DNA of 14,290 bases from F23-B02 sp963610045 (lineage in GTDB: Bacteria; Bacillota; Clostridia; Oscillospirales; Oscillospiraceae): contig CAVDMS010000041.1 of the NCBI GenBank assembly GCA_963610045.1, positions 1 through 14,290 of the forward strand, written 5' to 3'. A program made the translations under genes and the position numbers. Positions 8,501-14,290 of this stretch are shown here, in pieces (the stretch's first letter is position 1; every line of letters begins with the position of its first letter). The notes beneath the pieces were generated by a model, which saw nothing but the letters and a program-made list of their open reading frames with translations, had not been told where the DNA came from and ran no database searches.

Positions 8501-8802
8501 TTGTCGTCGCCGTCACGCACCATGAAGTCAGCGGATTTTGCGCCCTCGGCGTCCGTCACAAAGTCCATATCACGCACAAGGTCGAGGTCGTCGTCCGTCA
8601 GTCCCAAGGTCGAGACGAGGCGATAGTTAAAGAAGTCAAAGCGCTGCGTGTATCTGTCATAGGTCTCGATAAAGTCGGGTCTAGACATACGAAGTCCCAT
8701 GAAGAAGCCTGCCCCCAGCGCAATTATGGCGAATATCGCCATATAGCGCCCGAAGCTCGCTTTTATCTCCCTTATGCAAAGCTTAAAAACCTGCGACTTC
8801 AT
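5548..8802 (-). CDS. ABC transporter permease, FtsX-type, with a large extracytoplasmic coiled coil
   Basis: 1084 residues. One N-terminal membrane helix (about 22-40) is followed by an outside domain (about 41-250) and a coiled coil of about 280 residues (about 255-531) built of KAQLDDA-type heptads. Next come three helices of the first FtsX core (about 561-676, with TQVGVLKALGY), another helix (about 730-750), a second outside domain (about 752-950) and three helices of the second FtsX core (about 953-1068, with REIATIKVLGF). This is the two-module topology of clostridial putative export permeases partnered with MacB/LolD-type ATPases, the partner here being the gene just upstream. Such systems usually act as mechanotransmitters or export lipids or peptides rather than import. 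The substrate is unknown. The ATPase stop and this start read TAA GTG ATG. I chose the ATG; GTG at 8805 is equally possible. Confidence 0.9.
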   Translation of the reverse strand: MKSQVFKLCIREIKASFGRYMAIFAIIALGAGFFMGLRMSRPDFIETYDRYTQRFDFFNYRLVSTLGLTDDDLDLVRDMDFVTDAEGAKSADFMVRDGDDNLIIIAHSIPKRINKIDLIAGRMPEKPNECLADPEMYTEDDIGKTIKLSPDNGSATFDSFAYDAYTITGITESVSYINLERGSSTLGNGSVAGYIYIPEDGFALDCYTDIYLTLDISGYVYSDEYEENAEKYREPLESFMEERAKVRYDSIIDSATEALSEARAEYEKGLAQYEPSKAKYDAARSEFDEGKAAAMAELDKAEEQLKQAEAIAGDKTAIQQKQDEIDKARAELDAGYIEYERGLSAYNLRYEAELRTVNAQVDYYTAKVAEKQQEIADAEAELSSLNDQLAGASGLEAVRLRSEIRRTELRISTSTTELQIAQNRLDEHLTRKAEKEAELAPLKQQLDDAKAQLDAGYAQLNEAQAALDQVKNGSVADARAEFDRKKADVLARFDGAEAELNAAKAQLDDAKAQLDDAKRQLDDAEKQIKNMNNADTYVLGRDTNIGYACFETDTRIVDSVANVFPLFFVLVAALVCLTTMTRMINDQRTQVGVLKALGYGSGAIMAKYLIYSGSATLFGCIFGIGIGVYVFPFIVWVGYGIIYNFSGLVFTVNWLLAAEITAANLAAMLLVTWLCCRSELKEVPAELIRPKAPEAGKRTLLERITFIWKRFSFMQKVSARNILRYKKRIYMMLLGIGGCTALILTAFGLNDTVKSVVEQQYGKVSLYDYELSLAYDMTDNERALILEAWGDDAEKALFLYRGSADVSANGIIKTVTLSATDDGVDGFVDLHDGDEKIPYPGKNEAVINYNLARTMELEVGDSITVTTADMRTLELTVSGIFDNYISNHVFIGLDTCAEQWGETPEIKSALVCAPDGADVYSTAERIADADGVRSISISEDARARIDNMMSSLKYVIGLIVLCAGLLAFIVLYNLTNINISERIREIATIKVLGFYRRETEQYVFRENLVLTGMGALFGLILGVALHAFVMDSIVFDMMYFAPRIKPLSYVLAVALTFVFALIVNLMLRKKIENVDMAGALKSIE
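7235..7318 (-). repeat. 21-bp tandem repeat coding for coiled-coil heptads
   Basis: About four imperfect 21-bp units (starting 7235, 7256, 7277, 7298) each encode one heptad of the AKAQLDD type in the permease coiled coil. A related unit recurs near 7440-7470. Unit gain or loss would change coiled-coil length by whole heptads without a frameshift. Confidence 0.7.
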
Positions 8803-8805
8803 CAC

Positions 8806-9510
8806 TTACCACTCTATCTCCTCAATAGGAATTGGATGTTCGTTCAATGTGACATTCGTTATCGTACCGCTTTTGACCGAGATCACCCTGTCCGCCATGG
8901 CGGTCAGAGCTTGGTTGTGCGTGATGATAACGACCGTCATCCCGTTTATGCGGCTGCAATCCTGAAGCAGCTTCAGAACCGATTTGCCAGTGTTGTAGTC
9001 AAGCGCACCCGTAGGCTCGTCGCAAAGCATGAGCTTCGGATTCTTTGCGAGCGCTCTCGCTATTGCAACACGCTGCTGCTCGCCGCCGGAGAGCTGCGCC
9101 GGGAAGTTTGCCTTTCTGTCGGACAGCCCCACCATGTCCAGTACCTTGTCCGGCTCCATCGGCTCCTTGCAGAGCTGCGCCGCAAGCTCGACATTTTCAA
9201 GCGCGGTCAGGTTCTGCACGAGATTGTAAAACTGGAACACAAAGCCCACGTCATAGCGGCGGTAGCTCGTAAGCTCACGCTGTGAGTACGCCGAAATGTC
9301 CTTGCCGTCAAGCGTAACGCTGCCGGAGGTGAGCGTGTCCATTCCGCCGAGGATGTTGAGCAGCGTCGTCTTTCCGGCGCCGGAGGCACCGACGATGACG
9401 CAGATCTCGCCCTTTTCGATCTCAAAGCTCACATCTCTGAGCGCCTCTATGCTGACCTCGCCCATTTTATACACTTTTTTTACGTTTTTAAATTCAACAT
9501 ACGACGGCAT
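8806..9510 (-). CDS. ABC transporter ATP-binding protein (MacB/LolD type)
   Basis: 234 residues, normal for the family. Walker A GASGAGKT (41-48), Q-loop Q93, signature LSGGEQQR (140-147), Walker B LMLCDEP with catalytic E165, and switch histidine H198 are all intact. The protein should hydrolyse ATP at the inner face of the membrane to drive the FtsX-like permease encoded directly downstream, whose start follows this stop without a gap. ATG 9510 is preceded by GGAG at 8 nt. A consensus-like promoter lies at 9541-9569. No two-component system or antimicrobial-peptide sensor gene is adjacent, so a Bce-type resistance role is not supported by context. Confidence 0.95.
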   Translation of the reverse strand: MPSYVEFKNVKKVYKMGEVSIEALRDVSFEIEKGEICVIVGASGAGKTTLLNILGGMDTLTSGSVTLDGKDISAYSQRELTSYRRYDVGFVFQFYNLVQNLTALENVELAAQLCKEPMEPDKVLDMVGLSDRKANFPAQLSGGEQQRVAIARALAKNPKLMLCDEPTGALDYNTGKSVLKLLQDCSRINGMTVVIITHNQALTAMADRVISVKSGTITNVTLNEHPIPIEEIEW

Positions 9511-9540
9511 AGGATCATCTCCGATAGTTTTGTAACTTTT

Positions 9541-9569
9541 ATTTTACTATATTGCCCGCTCTCTTTCAA
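9541..9569 (-). promoter_or_regulatory. Sigma-A promoter of the ABC transporter operon
   Basis: Minus strand TTGAAA (9569-9564), 17-nt spacer, TAAAAT (9546-9541); each box matches consensus at 5 of 6 positions. The predicted start near 9534 gives a leader of about 24 nt containing GGAG before ATG 9510. Confidence 0.75.
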
Positions 9570-9603
9570 CTAAAAATTGTTGCACAAAGCCTTGACAAGG
9601 ATA

Positions 9604-9637
9604 AAAAAACCTGCCGATTGACATCGGCAGGTTTTTT
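9604..9637 (-). terminator. Rho-independent terminator after the lipase gene
   Basis: A perfect 15-bp stem (AAAAAACCTGCCGAT at 9604-9618 against 9623-9637) with a TGAC loop and a T run on both strands. It begins 9 nt after the lipase stop and isolates that gene from the ABC operon. Confidence 0.93.
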
Positions 9638-9646
9638 CGTAATTGT

Positions 9647-11617
9647 TTACAGCAGTCCGCAGATGACCTTGCAGGCCTGCTCGCGTGTGGTATTTGCGAA
9701 GGGACGGTAGCTGCCGTCCTCGTAGCCGCAGATGATGCCGGCTTCCTGAAGCGCCTTCACATAGTCGATGGCGTATGCGGAGATGCTGTCTTCATCAGTA
9801 AACACGGTCGCGGGGTTGACCTTTGGAAGTTCAATTCCCGCATATTCGCAGTAGCGGCAGATTATCGCCGCCATCTGCTGACGGCTTATATTCTGAGACG
9901 GCTTGAAGGTCTGTGCGTCATAGCCGTTAACTATGCCGTTCTGTGCCGCCCACTCGATATAGGGTGCAAACACGCTGCGGTTGCTCACGTCACCGAAGCG
10001 GCAGCTTGAGTACATTGATGTATCGATACCGTCAAGGCAACCGAGCATCTTCACAAACTGTCCTCTCGTCACATTGCCCTTGGGGTCAAAGGTATCGGAA
10101 GTCTTGCCGTTTACTATGCCTTCCTGATACAGCTTATTTATGTAGCCATATGACCAACTGTCCTCGGGAACATCCTTGAACGGGAAGGGCTTTTCGGTGT
10201 CGGCAGGCTTTACTATCGGTGTCGTCGCCGCAATGTTATCCATTATCTCCTGATAGAAAGCTCTCGTCTCCTTGGGAGTTGACGAGACTCTCGGGTCGAG
10301 AAGTCCGCCGCAGAAGCTCAGATGGTCGTAATCCTTATCGCTCCACTGCCAAATGCCCGGTTCAATCGCATTCTTGTCGTAGGGCTTGTTGGCTGCGCCG
10401 ATGGGATAACGTGCGGAAATGGTGTTAACCATACCGTCGTTTGCCATCCACGATTTGTCGGTGTTTCCCGCCCACTTGCCGTGGATGTCCTTGACCTGCT
10501 CAAAGCTGTAGTCGTCGTGACCCATGTCAAAGGACCATGCGGAGAACAGCGGCATGATGTCGGGATCGGGATTGTGGTAGCCGGTAAGAGGATCCTCATA
10601 GGTCTTGTCGCCGGCGTAGGAGAAGTAATACACATTGTCATAGGTATCCCAACCCTGCTTGAGGTCGTTGGTACCCATGATCGACAAATCGAACAGTGCG
10701 TTGTCGTAGCCGTCGAGGAAGCCCTGCTGCTTGAGGAAGCTGAAATACTCCTCGCTCGTCTTCGCCTCACCGGGGGTCTTGGTAATGCCGAAATGCTCAA
10801 GTTGGAAGTCGTACAGGATCGTAAGGTCGGTAAGACCGAAGCTGTTTGCAATGACCGCAACGAGCGACATTATCGCATCTGCGGAGTTCTTGCAGGTGGA
10901 AAGGAAGGTCGTTCCGTTCAGAACACCGGCAAGAGAGGTTATGGAGTTTATCAGGTACTCGCCGTCGTAGTCGCCCCAGAACAGCGGGGAGACGTAATCA
11001 TGCCAGTCGCCGCCGTAAAGCGCCGCCTGCTCCTTGCCCCATGCGATCTCGTCAGCGTCGCCCTCGGCAAGAAGCTGAAGGAACATCGTGACGGTCGGAC
11101 CGCCGAAGGAGTGACCGACGAGGTTGAGCTTGTTGTCGTACCAGCCGGTGACCTTGCCGTTTGCGTCATAGATGGGACCCCAGCCGCTCGTTATCGCAGC
11201 GCCGGTGTAGTCACGTCCGTAACGGTCGTGCTTCAGGTCGTTGTCGGCATTGGCAAAGCTCTCCTCGCAAGCCTTAGAATGGGCTGCGCCGTAGTCGGTT
11301 TTGGTGCCGGTAAGCTGTGCAAAAAGCTCACAGCAGCGATCCCAACAGCTTGAAAGCGGGCCGACGGATGCATTCACCACATCGTAGCCCTTGCCTCCGA
11401 GATAGTCCATCATGTTGCCGGAAGTCATACCCCAGTAGCACACAAGGTCGCTCACCTTGTCGTTATAGCCAAAGCCGAGCAAGCCATGCACAAACACGGT
11501 GGTATACTCCGTCCCGTCCTTGGCAGGAGCAGCATCGTTCTCGGCGTACGCCGGGACCATGACGAGACTGCTTGCAAGCGCAATGACGAGCAGAATACTG
11601 AGTATACGTTTTTTCAT
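9647..11617 (-). CDS. Secreted family I.5-like lipase/esterase with C-terminal SLH surface anchor
   Basis: 656 residues. A signal peptide (MKKR, hydrophobic 5-20, AYA at 23-25) targets export. The alpha/beta-hydrolase part (about 38-460) resembles Geobacillus/staphylococcal family I.5 lipases: oxyanion segment FVHGLLGFG (42-50), the DRCCELFAQLTGTKTDYGAAH stretch (93-113), RYGRDY (132-137), nucleophile S170 in GHSFGG, D394 in ANDGMVNT and H432 in DYDHLSF. The full catalytic triad is therefore present. The family has a zinc site in the RYGR region; its ligands here are not proven. Three SLH motifs (about 478-525, 540-585, 604-650) should bind secondary wall polymer and hold the enzyme on the cell surface, where it would cleave acylglycerols or other esters. 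The start is ATG 11617 with AGGAGGG 5 nt upstream. It is a single-gene unit with its own promoter and terminator. There are unusually many Cys residues (for example 60, 91, 95, 96, 117, 242, 436) for an exported protein. Confidence 0.9.
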   Translation of the reverse strand: MKKRILSILLVIALASSLVMVPAYAENDAAPAKDGTEYTTVFVHGLLGFGYNDKVSDLVCYWGMTSGNMMDYLGGKGYDVVNASVGPLSSCWDRCCELFAQLTGTKTDYGAAHSKACEESFANADNDLKHDRYGRDYTGAAITSGWGPIYDANGKVTGWYDNKLNLVGHSFGGPTVTMFLQLLAEGDADEIAWGKEQAALYGGDWHDYVSPLFWGDYDGEYLINSITSLAGVLNGTTFLSTCKNSADAIMSLVAVIANSFGLTDLTILYDFQLEHFGITKTPGEAKTSEEYFSFLKQQGFLDGYDNALFDLSIMGTNDLKQGWDTYDNVYYFSYAGDKTYEDPLTGYHNPDPDIMPLFSAWSFDMGHDDYSFEQVKDIHGKWAGNTDKSWMANDGMVNTISARYPIGAANKPYDKNAIEPGIWQWSDKDYDHLSFCGGLLDPRVSSTPKETRAFYQEIMDNIAATTPIVKPADTEKPFPFKDVPEDSWSYGYINKLYQEGIVNGKTSDTFDPKGNVTRGQFVKMLGCLDGIDTSMYSSCRFGDVSNRSVFAPYIEWAAQNGIVNGYDAQTFKPSQNISRQQMAAIICRYCEYAGIELPKVNPATVFTDEDSISAYAIDYVKALQEAGIICGYEDGSYRPFANTTREQACKVICGLL

Positions 11618-11653
11618 TTTCGCCCTCCTGTGATTTATTCTTGTTGCCTTACA

Positions 11654-11682
11654 ATTATATTACCGTTTTCTTTTCCAGTCAA
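11654..11682 (-). promoter_or_regulatory. Strong sigma-A promoter of the lipase gene
   Basis: Minus strand TTGACT (11682-11677), 17-nt spacer, perfect TATAAT (11659-11654). The leader to ATG 11617 is about 30 nt and holds AGGAGGG. Confidence 0.85.
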
Positions 11683-11738
11683 CGTTAAATCGTACATTTT
11701 GAGCAATGTGTATAAATGAATCACAGAGAAGCGCTTTC

Positions 11739-13130
11739 TCACACCTTGTCGGGGACTATCGTCTTTATCCACTTTCCGCTCTTTACCAAGACAAATCCGG
11801 CTATGCACTTCGGTATCTCGGTGAGGTACGAAATGATGTACAGCGGGAGGATGGGCAGATCGGTCATGTATGCAAGGATCGCCGTCACGGGAAGCATAAC
11901 GACCCAAACGTAGCCGCTGTCAAACAGCAGTGTGATATTCGTCTTGCCGCCGGAACGCAGAGTAAAGTAGCAGGCGTTTGAAAATGCGTCAAGCACCATG
12001 ACAAAAGCGCCAACGATAAGGAGCTGGGTCGCAAGACCTTTTACCTCGTCCGTGGTGTTGTAAAGCTGCGGGATAAGTCCCGATACCGCCGCAAGCAGCA
12101 GTCCGAGCACGGTACAGGATGCAACGCTGAGCGCAATGAGCTTGCGGTCGGTGTCCACCGCCTCCTCGTACTTCCCCGCTCCGAGCAGATTCCCGACCAC
12201 GATGCCGATGGTAGCACCCATCGCAAGGAACACGACGTTAAACAGGTTGGTAACGGTATAGCAAATGTTGGTCGCAGCGACGGCGGCAAGTCCCCTCGTG
12301 GAGATGCACTGCGTGAGAAGCGCCATTCCCGCAGACCACATGACCTCGTTTACAAGCAGCGGAAGTCCCTGCTTTGCGATCTTCAGTGCGAGAGCGGGCG
12401 GAAGCTTCAGAGTCCTGTACACGCCCTCGAAGAACGGGACCTTTTCGGTATGCCTGTGCGCCCACGATGCGATGACCGCAAGCTCCACGAAGCGGGAGAT
12501 GACCGTCGCAAGCGCAGCACCCTTAACGCCCATCGCCGGAGCGCCGAGCTTTCCGAATATGAGGATGTAGTTGAGGATGAGGTTCGTCACGACAGCAGCA
12601 ATGCTTGCGATCATGGGGCGCACCGTCTCCCCCGTCTCTCTGAGGGTCGTTGCGTACATCTGCGACACCGCAAAGGGCGCAAGCCCCCACATTATCATAT
12701 ATGTATATTCCTGACCGTAGCGGAGCGTCAGCTCAAGATCTCCGGTGTTGCCACCCTCGTGCAGGAACAGGTTGATGATAGGCTCGTTAAAGGTGCCTAT
12801 CACGAAAAGCCCTACCGCAAGCACGGCGGCGGCGATGTATATCTTGAAGCGGAAAACGCTGCGTATACCGTCGTTGTCGCCCTTTCCGGCAAACTGTGCG
12901 GCGAATATTCCCGCTCCCGACAGTCCACCGAATATTGCGAGGTTATATACGAATATCATTTGGTTTGCGATCGCAACGCCGGACATCTGCTCGGTGCCGA
13001 GTCTGCCGACCATGAGGTTGTCGAGCATCGACACGAACTGCGTTATTCCGTTCTGCACCATGATGGGTATTGCTATCGCAAGCGCCATTTTGTAAAATTG
13101 CTTTGTTCCGATAAACGATCTGATTTTCAT
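11739..13130 (-). CDS. MATE family multidrug/cation efflux transporter
   Basis: 463 residues from ATG 13130, with the usual MATE length and about 12 membrane helices in two homologous MatE halves. Typical features are the N-terminal PIMVQNGITQFVSMLDNLMVGRLG segment, the RETGETVRPM turn after helix 5 and the second-half motif NLLGAGKYEEA. MATE proteins export cationic drugs or metabolites using a Na+ or H+ gradient; the substrate is not predictable. A longer reading from ATG 13163 is possible, but only ATG 13130 has a Shine-Dalgarno (CGGAGA, 5 nt upstream), and the extra 11 residues are not typical. The 121-nt gap to the lipase has no strong terminator, only a weak hairpin over the stop (about 11724-11740), so some read-through is likely. 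Confidence 0.93.
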   Translation of the reverse strand: MKIRSFIGTKQFYKMALAIAIPIMVQNGITQFVSMLDNLMVGRLGTEQMSGVAIANQMIFVYNLAIFGGLSGAGIFAAQFAGKGDNDGIRSVFRFKIYIAAAVLAVGLFVIGTFNEPIINLFLHEGGNTGDLELTLRYGQEYTYMIMWGLAPFAVSQMYATTLRETGETVRPMIASIAAVVTNLILNYILIFGKLGAPAMGVKGAALATVISRFVELAVIASWAHRHTEKVPFFEGVYRTLKLPPALALKIAKQGLPLLVNEVMWSAGMALLTQCISTRGLAAVAATNICYTVTNLFNVVFLAMGATIGIVVGNLLGAGKYEEAVDTDRKLIALSVASCTVLGLLLAAVSGLIPQLYNTTDEVKGLATQLLIVGAFVMVLDAFSNACYFTLRSGGKTNITLLFDSGYVWVVMLPVTAILAYMTDLPILPLYIISYLTEIPKCIAGFVLVKSGKWIKTIVPDKV

Positions 13131-13172
13131 TTTGTCTCCGATTTTTCGCAAATTTTGCGGCATTGTTATGAT

Positions 13173-13202
13173 ATATTAACACACAGTCCCCAAATAAAGC
13201 AA
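13173..13202 (-). promoter_or_regulatory. Weak candidate promoter of the MATE gene
   Basis: Minus strand TTGCTT (13202-13197), 18-nt spacer, TAATAT (13178-13173) within the AT-rich divergent region shared with the tRNA promoter. The match is poor and other -10 placements (for example TATCAT just downstream) are possible. Confidence 0.3.
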
Positions 13203-13210
13203 GCTTATAC

Positions 13211-13239
13211 TTGATTAGCGAAGAAAGCTGTGCTATACT
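13211..13239 (+). promoter_or_regulatory. Sigma-A promoter of tRNA-Gly
   Basis: TTGATT (13211-13216), 17-nt spacer, TATACT (13234-13239), ending 10 nt before the mature tRNA 5' end, so the precursor has almost no leader. Confidence 0.8.
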
Positions 13240-13249
13240 TACAACGTTT

Positions 13250-13323
13250 GCAGGGTTAGTACATCGGTAGTACAGGAGCTTCCCAAGCTTCGGAGGCGGG
13301 TTCGACTCCCGTACCCTGCTCCA
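13250..13323 (+). tRNA. tRNA-Gly, anticodon CCC, CCA encoded
   Basis: The 74-nt cloverleaf folds fully. The acceptor is GCAGGGT/ACCCTGC, the D stem GTAC/GTAC with loop ATCGGTA, the anticodon stem GGAGC/GCTTC with loop TTCCCAA (anticodon CCC at 13282-13284), a 4-nt variable region, and the T stem GCGGG/CCCGT with loop TTCGACT. Discriminator T and CCA follow. It reads GGG glycine codons and is the only RNA gene seen. It has its own promoter upstream and a terminator downstream. Confidence 0.97.
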
Positions 13324-13332
13324 TTTATGTGA

Positions 13333-13365
13333 AAAATCCCGAAGTCGTTCAAACTTCGGGATTTT
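13333..13365 (+). terminator. Rho-independent terminator of tRNA-Gly
   Basis: A 13-bp perfect stem AAAATCCCGAAGT (13333-13345) against 13353-13365 with loop CGTTCAA, then TTTTCTTTG. Its 3' half is duplicated at 14043-14064. Confidence 0.9.
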
Positions 13366-13369
13366 CTTT
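13348..13369 (+). repeat. 22-bp direct repeat, copy 1 (inside the tRNA terminator)
   Basis: These 22 bases (loop end plus 3' arm and T-rich tail, containing ACTTCGGGATTTTC) recur exactly at 14043-14064 in the same orientation. The copies are 695 bp apart and flank the gene-poor segment, so they could be left and right junctions of an old insertion. Confidence 0.7.
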
Positions 13370-13374
13370 GTTTA

Positions 13375-13722
13375 TCAATGCTTTGACGGCTTTTTCCCTG
13401 CCTGCATTTCGTCTGCGCAAACGGAAAAAACAACGCCATCGATCAAGTCATTCAAAGCATTAAAGACTTCGCCCGTCTTTTTTCGGCGTTCAGCTCAGCA
13501 TAGAGCTGTGCATTTGCGCACTCACTTGCAGAGAGCTTCATTTTGAGGTCGAATATTTCACTGTCAGCAATGTCTCCACCGTTGTTGTCTCCAAAAGCGT
13601 TACGACCGTTTTTGCCAAGCGCATCAAACAGAAATGCCAAAGATACAGCTCTGTGCGCAGCGGTTAGTTATAATATCAATAGTAAACCGTGCCGTACCTA
13701 CAGCTTTAGATGCATACTCCAT
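13375..13722 (-). pseudogene. Frameshifted remnant of a small phage-like protein
   Basis: An ATG at 13722 with a good ribosome site (AGAAAGGA, 8 nt upstream) opens a frame beginning MEYASKAVGTARFTIDIIT that stops at 13624. One base shift near 13665 continues it as LTAAHRAVSLAFLFDALGK onward to SECANAQLYAELNAEK (stop 13452). A second, opposite shift near a run of six A (about 13478-13483) returns to the first frame as KTGEVFNALNDLIDGVVF and ends at a TGA at 13375. The joined product is about 115 residues. The MEYASKxVG start followed by a hydrophobic stretch, a spacer and a DSEI...L helical segment resembles, from memory, small proteins common in gut Clostridia phages; this family call is tentative. 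Two compensating shifts mean decay, unless one is programmed. Confidence 0.5.
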
Positions 13723-13772
13723 AATTGATTTCCTTTCTGTGAAATAATTTTAAAGCGTGTACACTGCTTTGT

Positions 13773-13787
13773 TGTATGCATCATACA
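13773..13787. promoter_or_regulatory. 15-bp palindrome
   Basis: TGTATGCATCATACA is a perfect 6-3-6 palindrome between the tandem repeats and the remnant gene start. It could be a regulator site or a short hairpin in the leader. Confidence 0.3.
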
Positions 13788-13808
13788 TCAAAAACGGGCG
13801 AAGCACCT

Positions 13809-13885
13809 GTCAATATTCCGTCAATATTCCGTCAATATTCCGTCAATATTCCGTCAATATTCCGTCAATATTCTATCAGTATTCT
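13809..13885. repeat. 11-bp tandem repeat array
   Basis: Five perfect head-to-tail copies of GTCAATATTCC (from 13809 in steps of 11) are followed by two degenerate units (GTCAATATTCT, ATCAGTATTCT). There are no spacers, so this is not CRISPR. The 11-bp period is about one helical turn, as in plasmid iterons or stacked regulator sites. It may also be simple replication slippage. Confidence 0.9.
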
Positions 13886-13938
13886 ATCACTGCAAAAGCG
13901 ATCTTGTCTTTAATGCTATCGTCCGGCTTTTTAACTTC

Positions 13939-13968
13939 AATATAATTACAGATCTTGTGTCTTGTCAA
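13939..13968 (-). promoter_or_regulatory. Strong minus-strand promoter reading into the repeat array
   Basis: Minus strand TTGACA (13968-13963, perfect), 18-nt spacer, TATATT (13944-13939). A transcript from near 13932 would cross the 11-bp repeats and the palindrome before reaching the remnant gene at 13722, a leader of about 210 nt. It is probably the original promoter of that gene or of a small RNA. Confidence 0.55.
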
Positions 13969-14042
13969 CACTCAATTGCTTAATTCTTACATGTCTGTCT
14001 ATGGGAGTTTTAGTTTTATCCGTACGAATTTGGCACGACACA

Positions 14043-14064
14043 TTCAAACTTCGGGATTTTCTTT
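14043..14064 (+). repeat. 22-bp direct repeat, copy 2
   Basis: Exact copy of 13348-13369, but without the 5' stem arm, so it cannot form the terminator hairpin here. This half-copy fits a duplicated target or attachment core rather than a functional terminator. Confidence 0.7.
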
Positions 14065-14121
14065 TTCAGCATTTGGATTTTTTATTACAAAACTATTAAG
14101 TTTTCGGCTGAATACTGGCAA

Positions 14122-14150
14122 TTGCAGGCGCTGTATGGTATATTTATTCT
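14122..14150 (+). promoter_or_regulatory. Candidate promoter of the lipoprotein gene
   Basis: TTGCAG (14122-14127), 17-nt spacer, TATTCT (14145-14150) in AT-rich DNA 38 nt before the lipoprotein start. Each box matches consensus at 4 of 6 positions. Confidence 0.35.
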
Positions 14151-14187
14151 ATATTTAATAAGTCTTACTCATTGGAGGCAATACCGT

Positions 14188-14290
14188 ATGCGCAGATTTC
14201 TTGCCGTTTTGATGGCATTATCCGTTATATTGACTCTGTGTGCCTGCTCCGGCAGCGACACCGAAAAGCAGCGCAAATGCGGGCTTTACG
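14188..14290 (+). CDS. Putative lipoprotein, N-terminus only (cut by window edge)
   Basis: ATG 14188 follows GGAGG by 9 nt. The 34 visible residues are a lipoprotein signal peptide: MRRF, a hydrophobic core (LAVLMALSVILTL) and lipobox LCAC with the acylated Cys at position 20, followed by the SGSDTEK linker typical of clostridial solute-binding or other surface lipoproteins. The mature domain lies outside the window, so its function cannot be named. Confidence 0.8.
   Translation, partial: MRRFLAVLMALSVILTLCACSGSDTEKQRKCGLY

Noticed and set aside
10322..11353. 343-codon plus-strand open frame inside the lipase gene
   Set aside because: Antisense to a gene with clear signal peptide, catalytic triad and SLH domains; the plus-strand protein shows no family features.
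13131..13163. Extra 11 N-terminal residues for the MATE protein (ATG 13163)
   Set aside because: No Shine-Dalgarno precedes it, while ATG 13130 has CGGAGA at the right distance.
13809..13885. CRISPR array
   Set aside because: Units are 11 bp, head to tail, without spacers, and no cas genes are nearby.
13757..13945. 62-codon plus-strand frame with an 11-residue repeat
   Set aside because: The peptide repeat is only the translation of the 11-bp DNA array, and no ribosome site is present.
13955..14158. 67-codon plus-strand frame before the lipoprotein
   Set aside because: It contains the duplicated terminator half, has no ribosome site and no recognisable features.

Overview
The window looks like chromosome from an anaerobic, low-to-mid-GC Bacillota of the class Clostridia, most probably a gut Oscillospiraceae/Ruminococcaceae-type organism. 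This is inferred from a 2-hydroxyacyl-CoA dehydratase operon, an SLH-anchored secreted lipase, a clostridial type of FtsX-like ABC exporter with a huge coiled-coil insert, a Hanks kinase with extracellular Ig-like domains, strong Shine-Dalgarno sites and classical sigma-A promoters. Species cannot be named from the sequence alone. Nearly everything is coded on the minus strand, so the text below follows transcription from right to left. The exceptions are the tRNA and a lipoprotein start at the right end.

Right end (13130-14290): a tRNA-Gly(CCC) gene on the plus strand has its own promoter and a strong terminator. It is followed by about 860 bp without an intact gene. That stretch holds a frameshifted remnant of a small phage-like protein, a perfect 11-bp tandem repeat array, an isolated strong minus-strand promoter, and a second copy of the 3' half of the tRNA terminator (22 bp identical). 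Together these suggest the scar of a decayed integrated element next to the tRNA. A lipoprotein gene then starts on the plus strand and runs off the window.

Middle (3729-13130): in order of transcription come a MATE efflux pump, a secreted family I.5-like lipase fused to SLH domains (own promoter and terminator), an ABC transporter operon (ATPase then giant FtsX-type permease), and a transmembrane Ser/Thr kinase. The kinase has its own near-consensus promoter fitted between the permease stop codon and its start. This block is mainly cell-envelope functions: export, surface lipid hydrolysis and envelope sensing.

Left end (1-3505): a three-gene operon encodes a CooC-type P-loop ATPase followed by the small and large subunits of a 2-hydroxyacyl-CoA dehydratase/benzoyl-CoA reductase-type iron-sulfur enzyme. 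The large subunit is cut by the window edge. The first two genes begin with TTG, and the third is coupled through a TAATG overlap. The leader carries a candidate promoter whose -10 lies in a 16-bp palindrome. The pairing of a CooC-like (not ASKHA-type) ATPase with this enzyme family, together with an oversized large subunit, is the most interesting feature of the window. The substrate cannot be deduced here.
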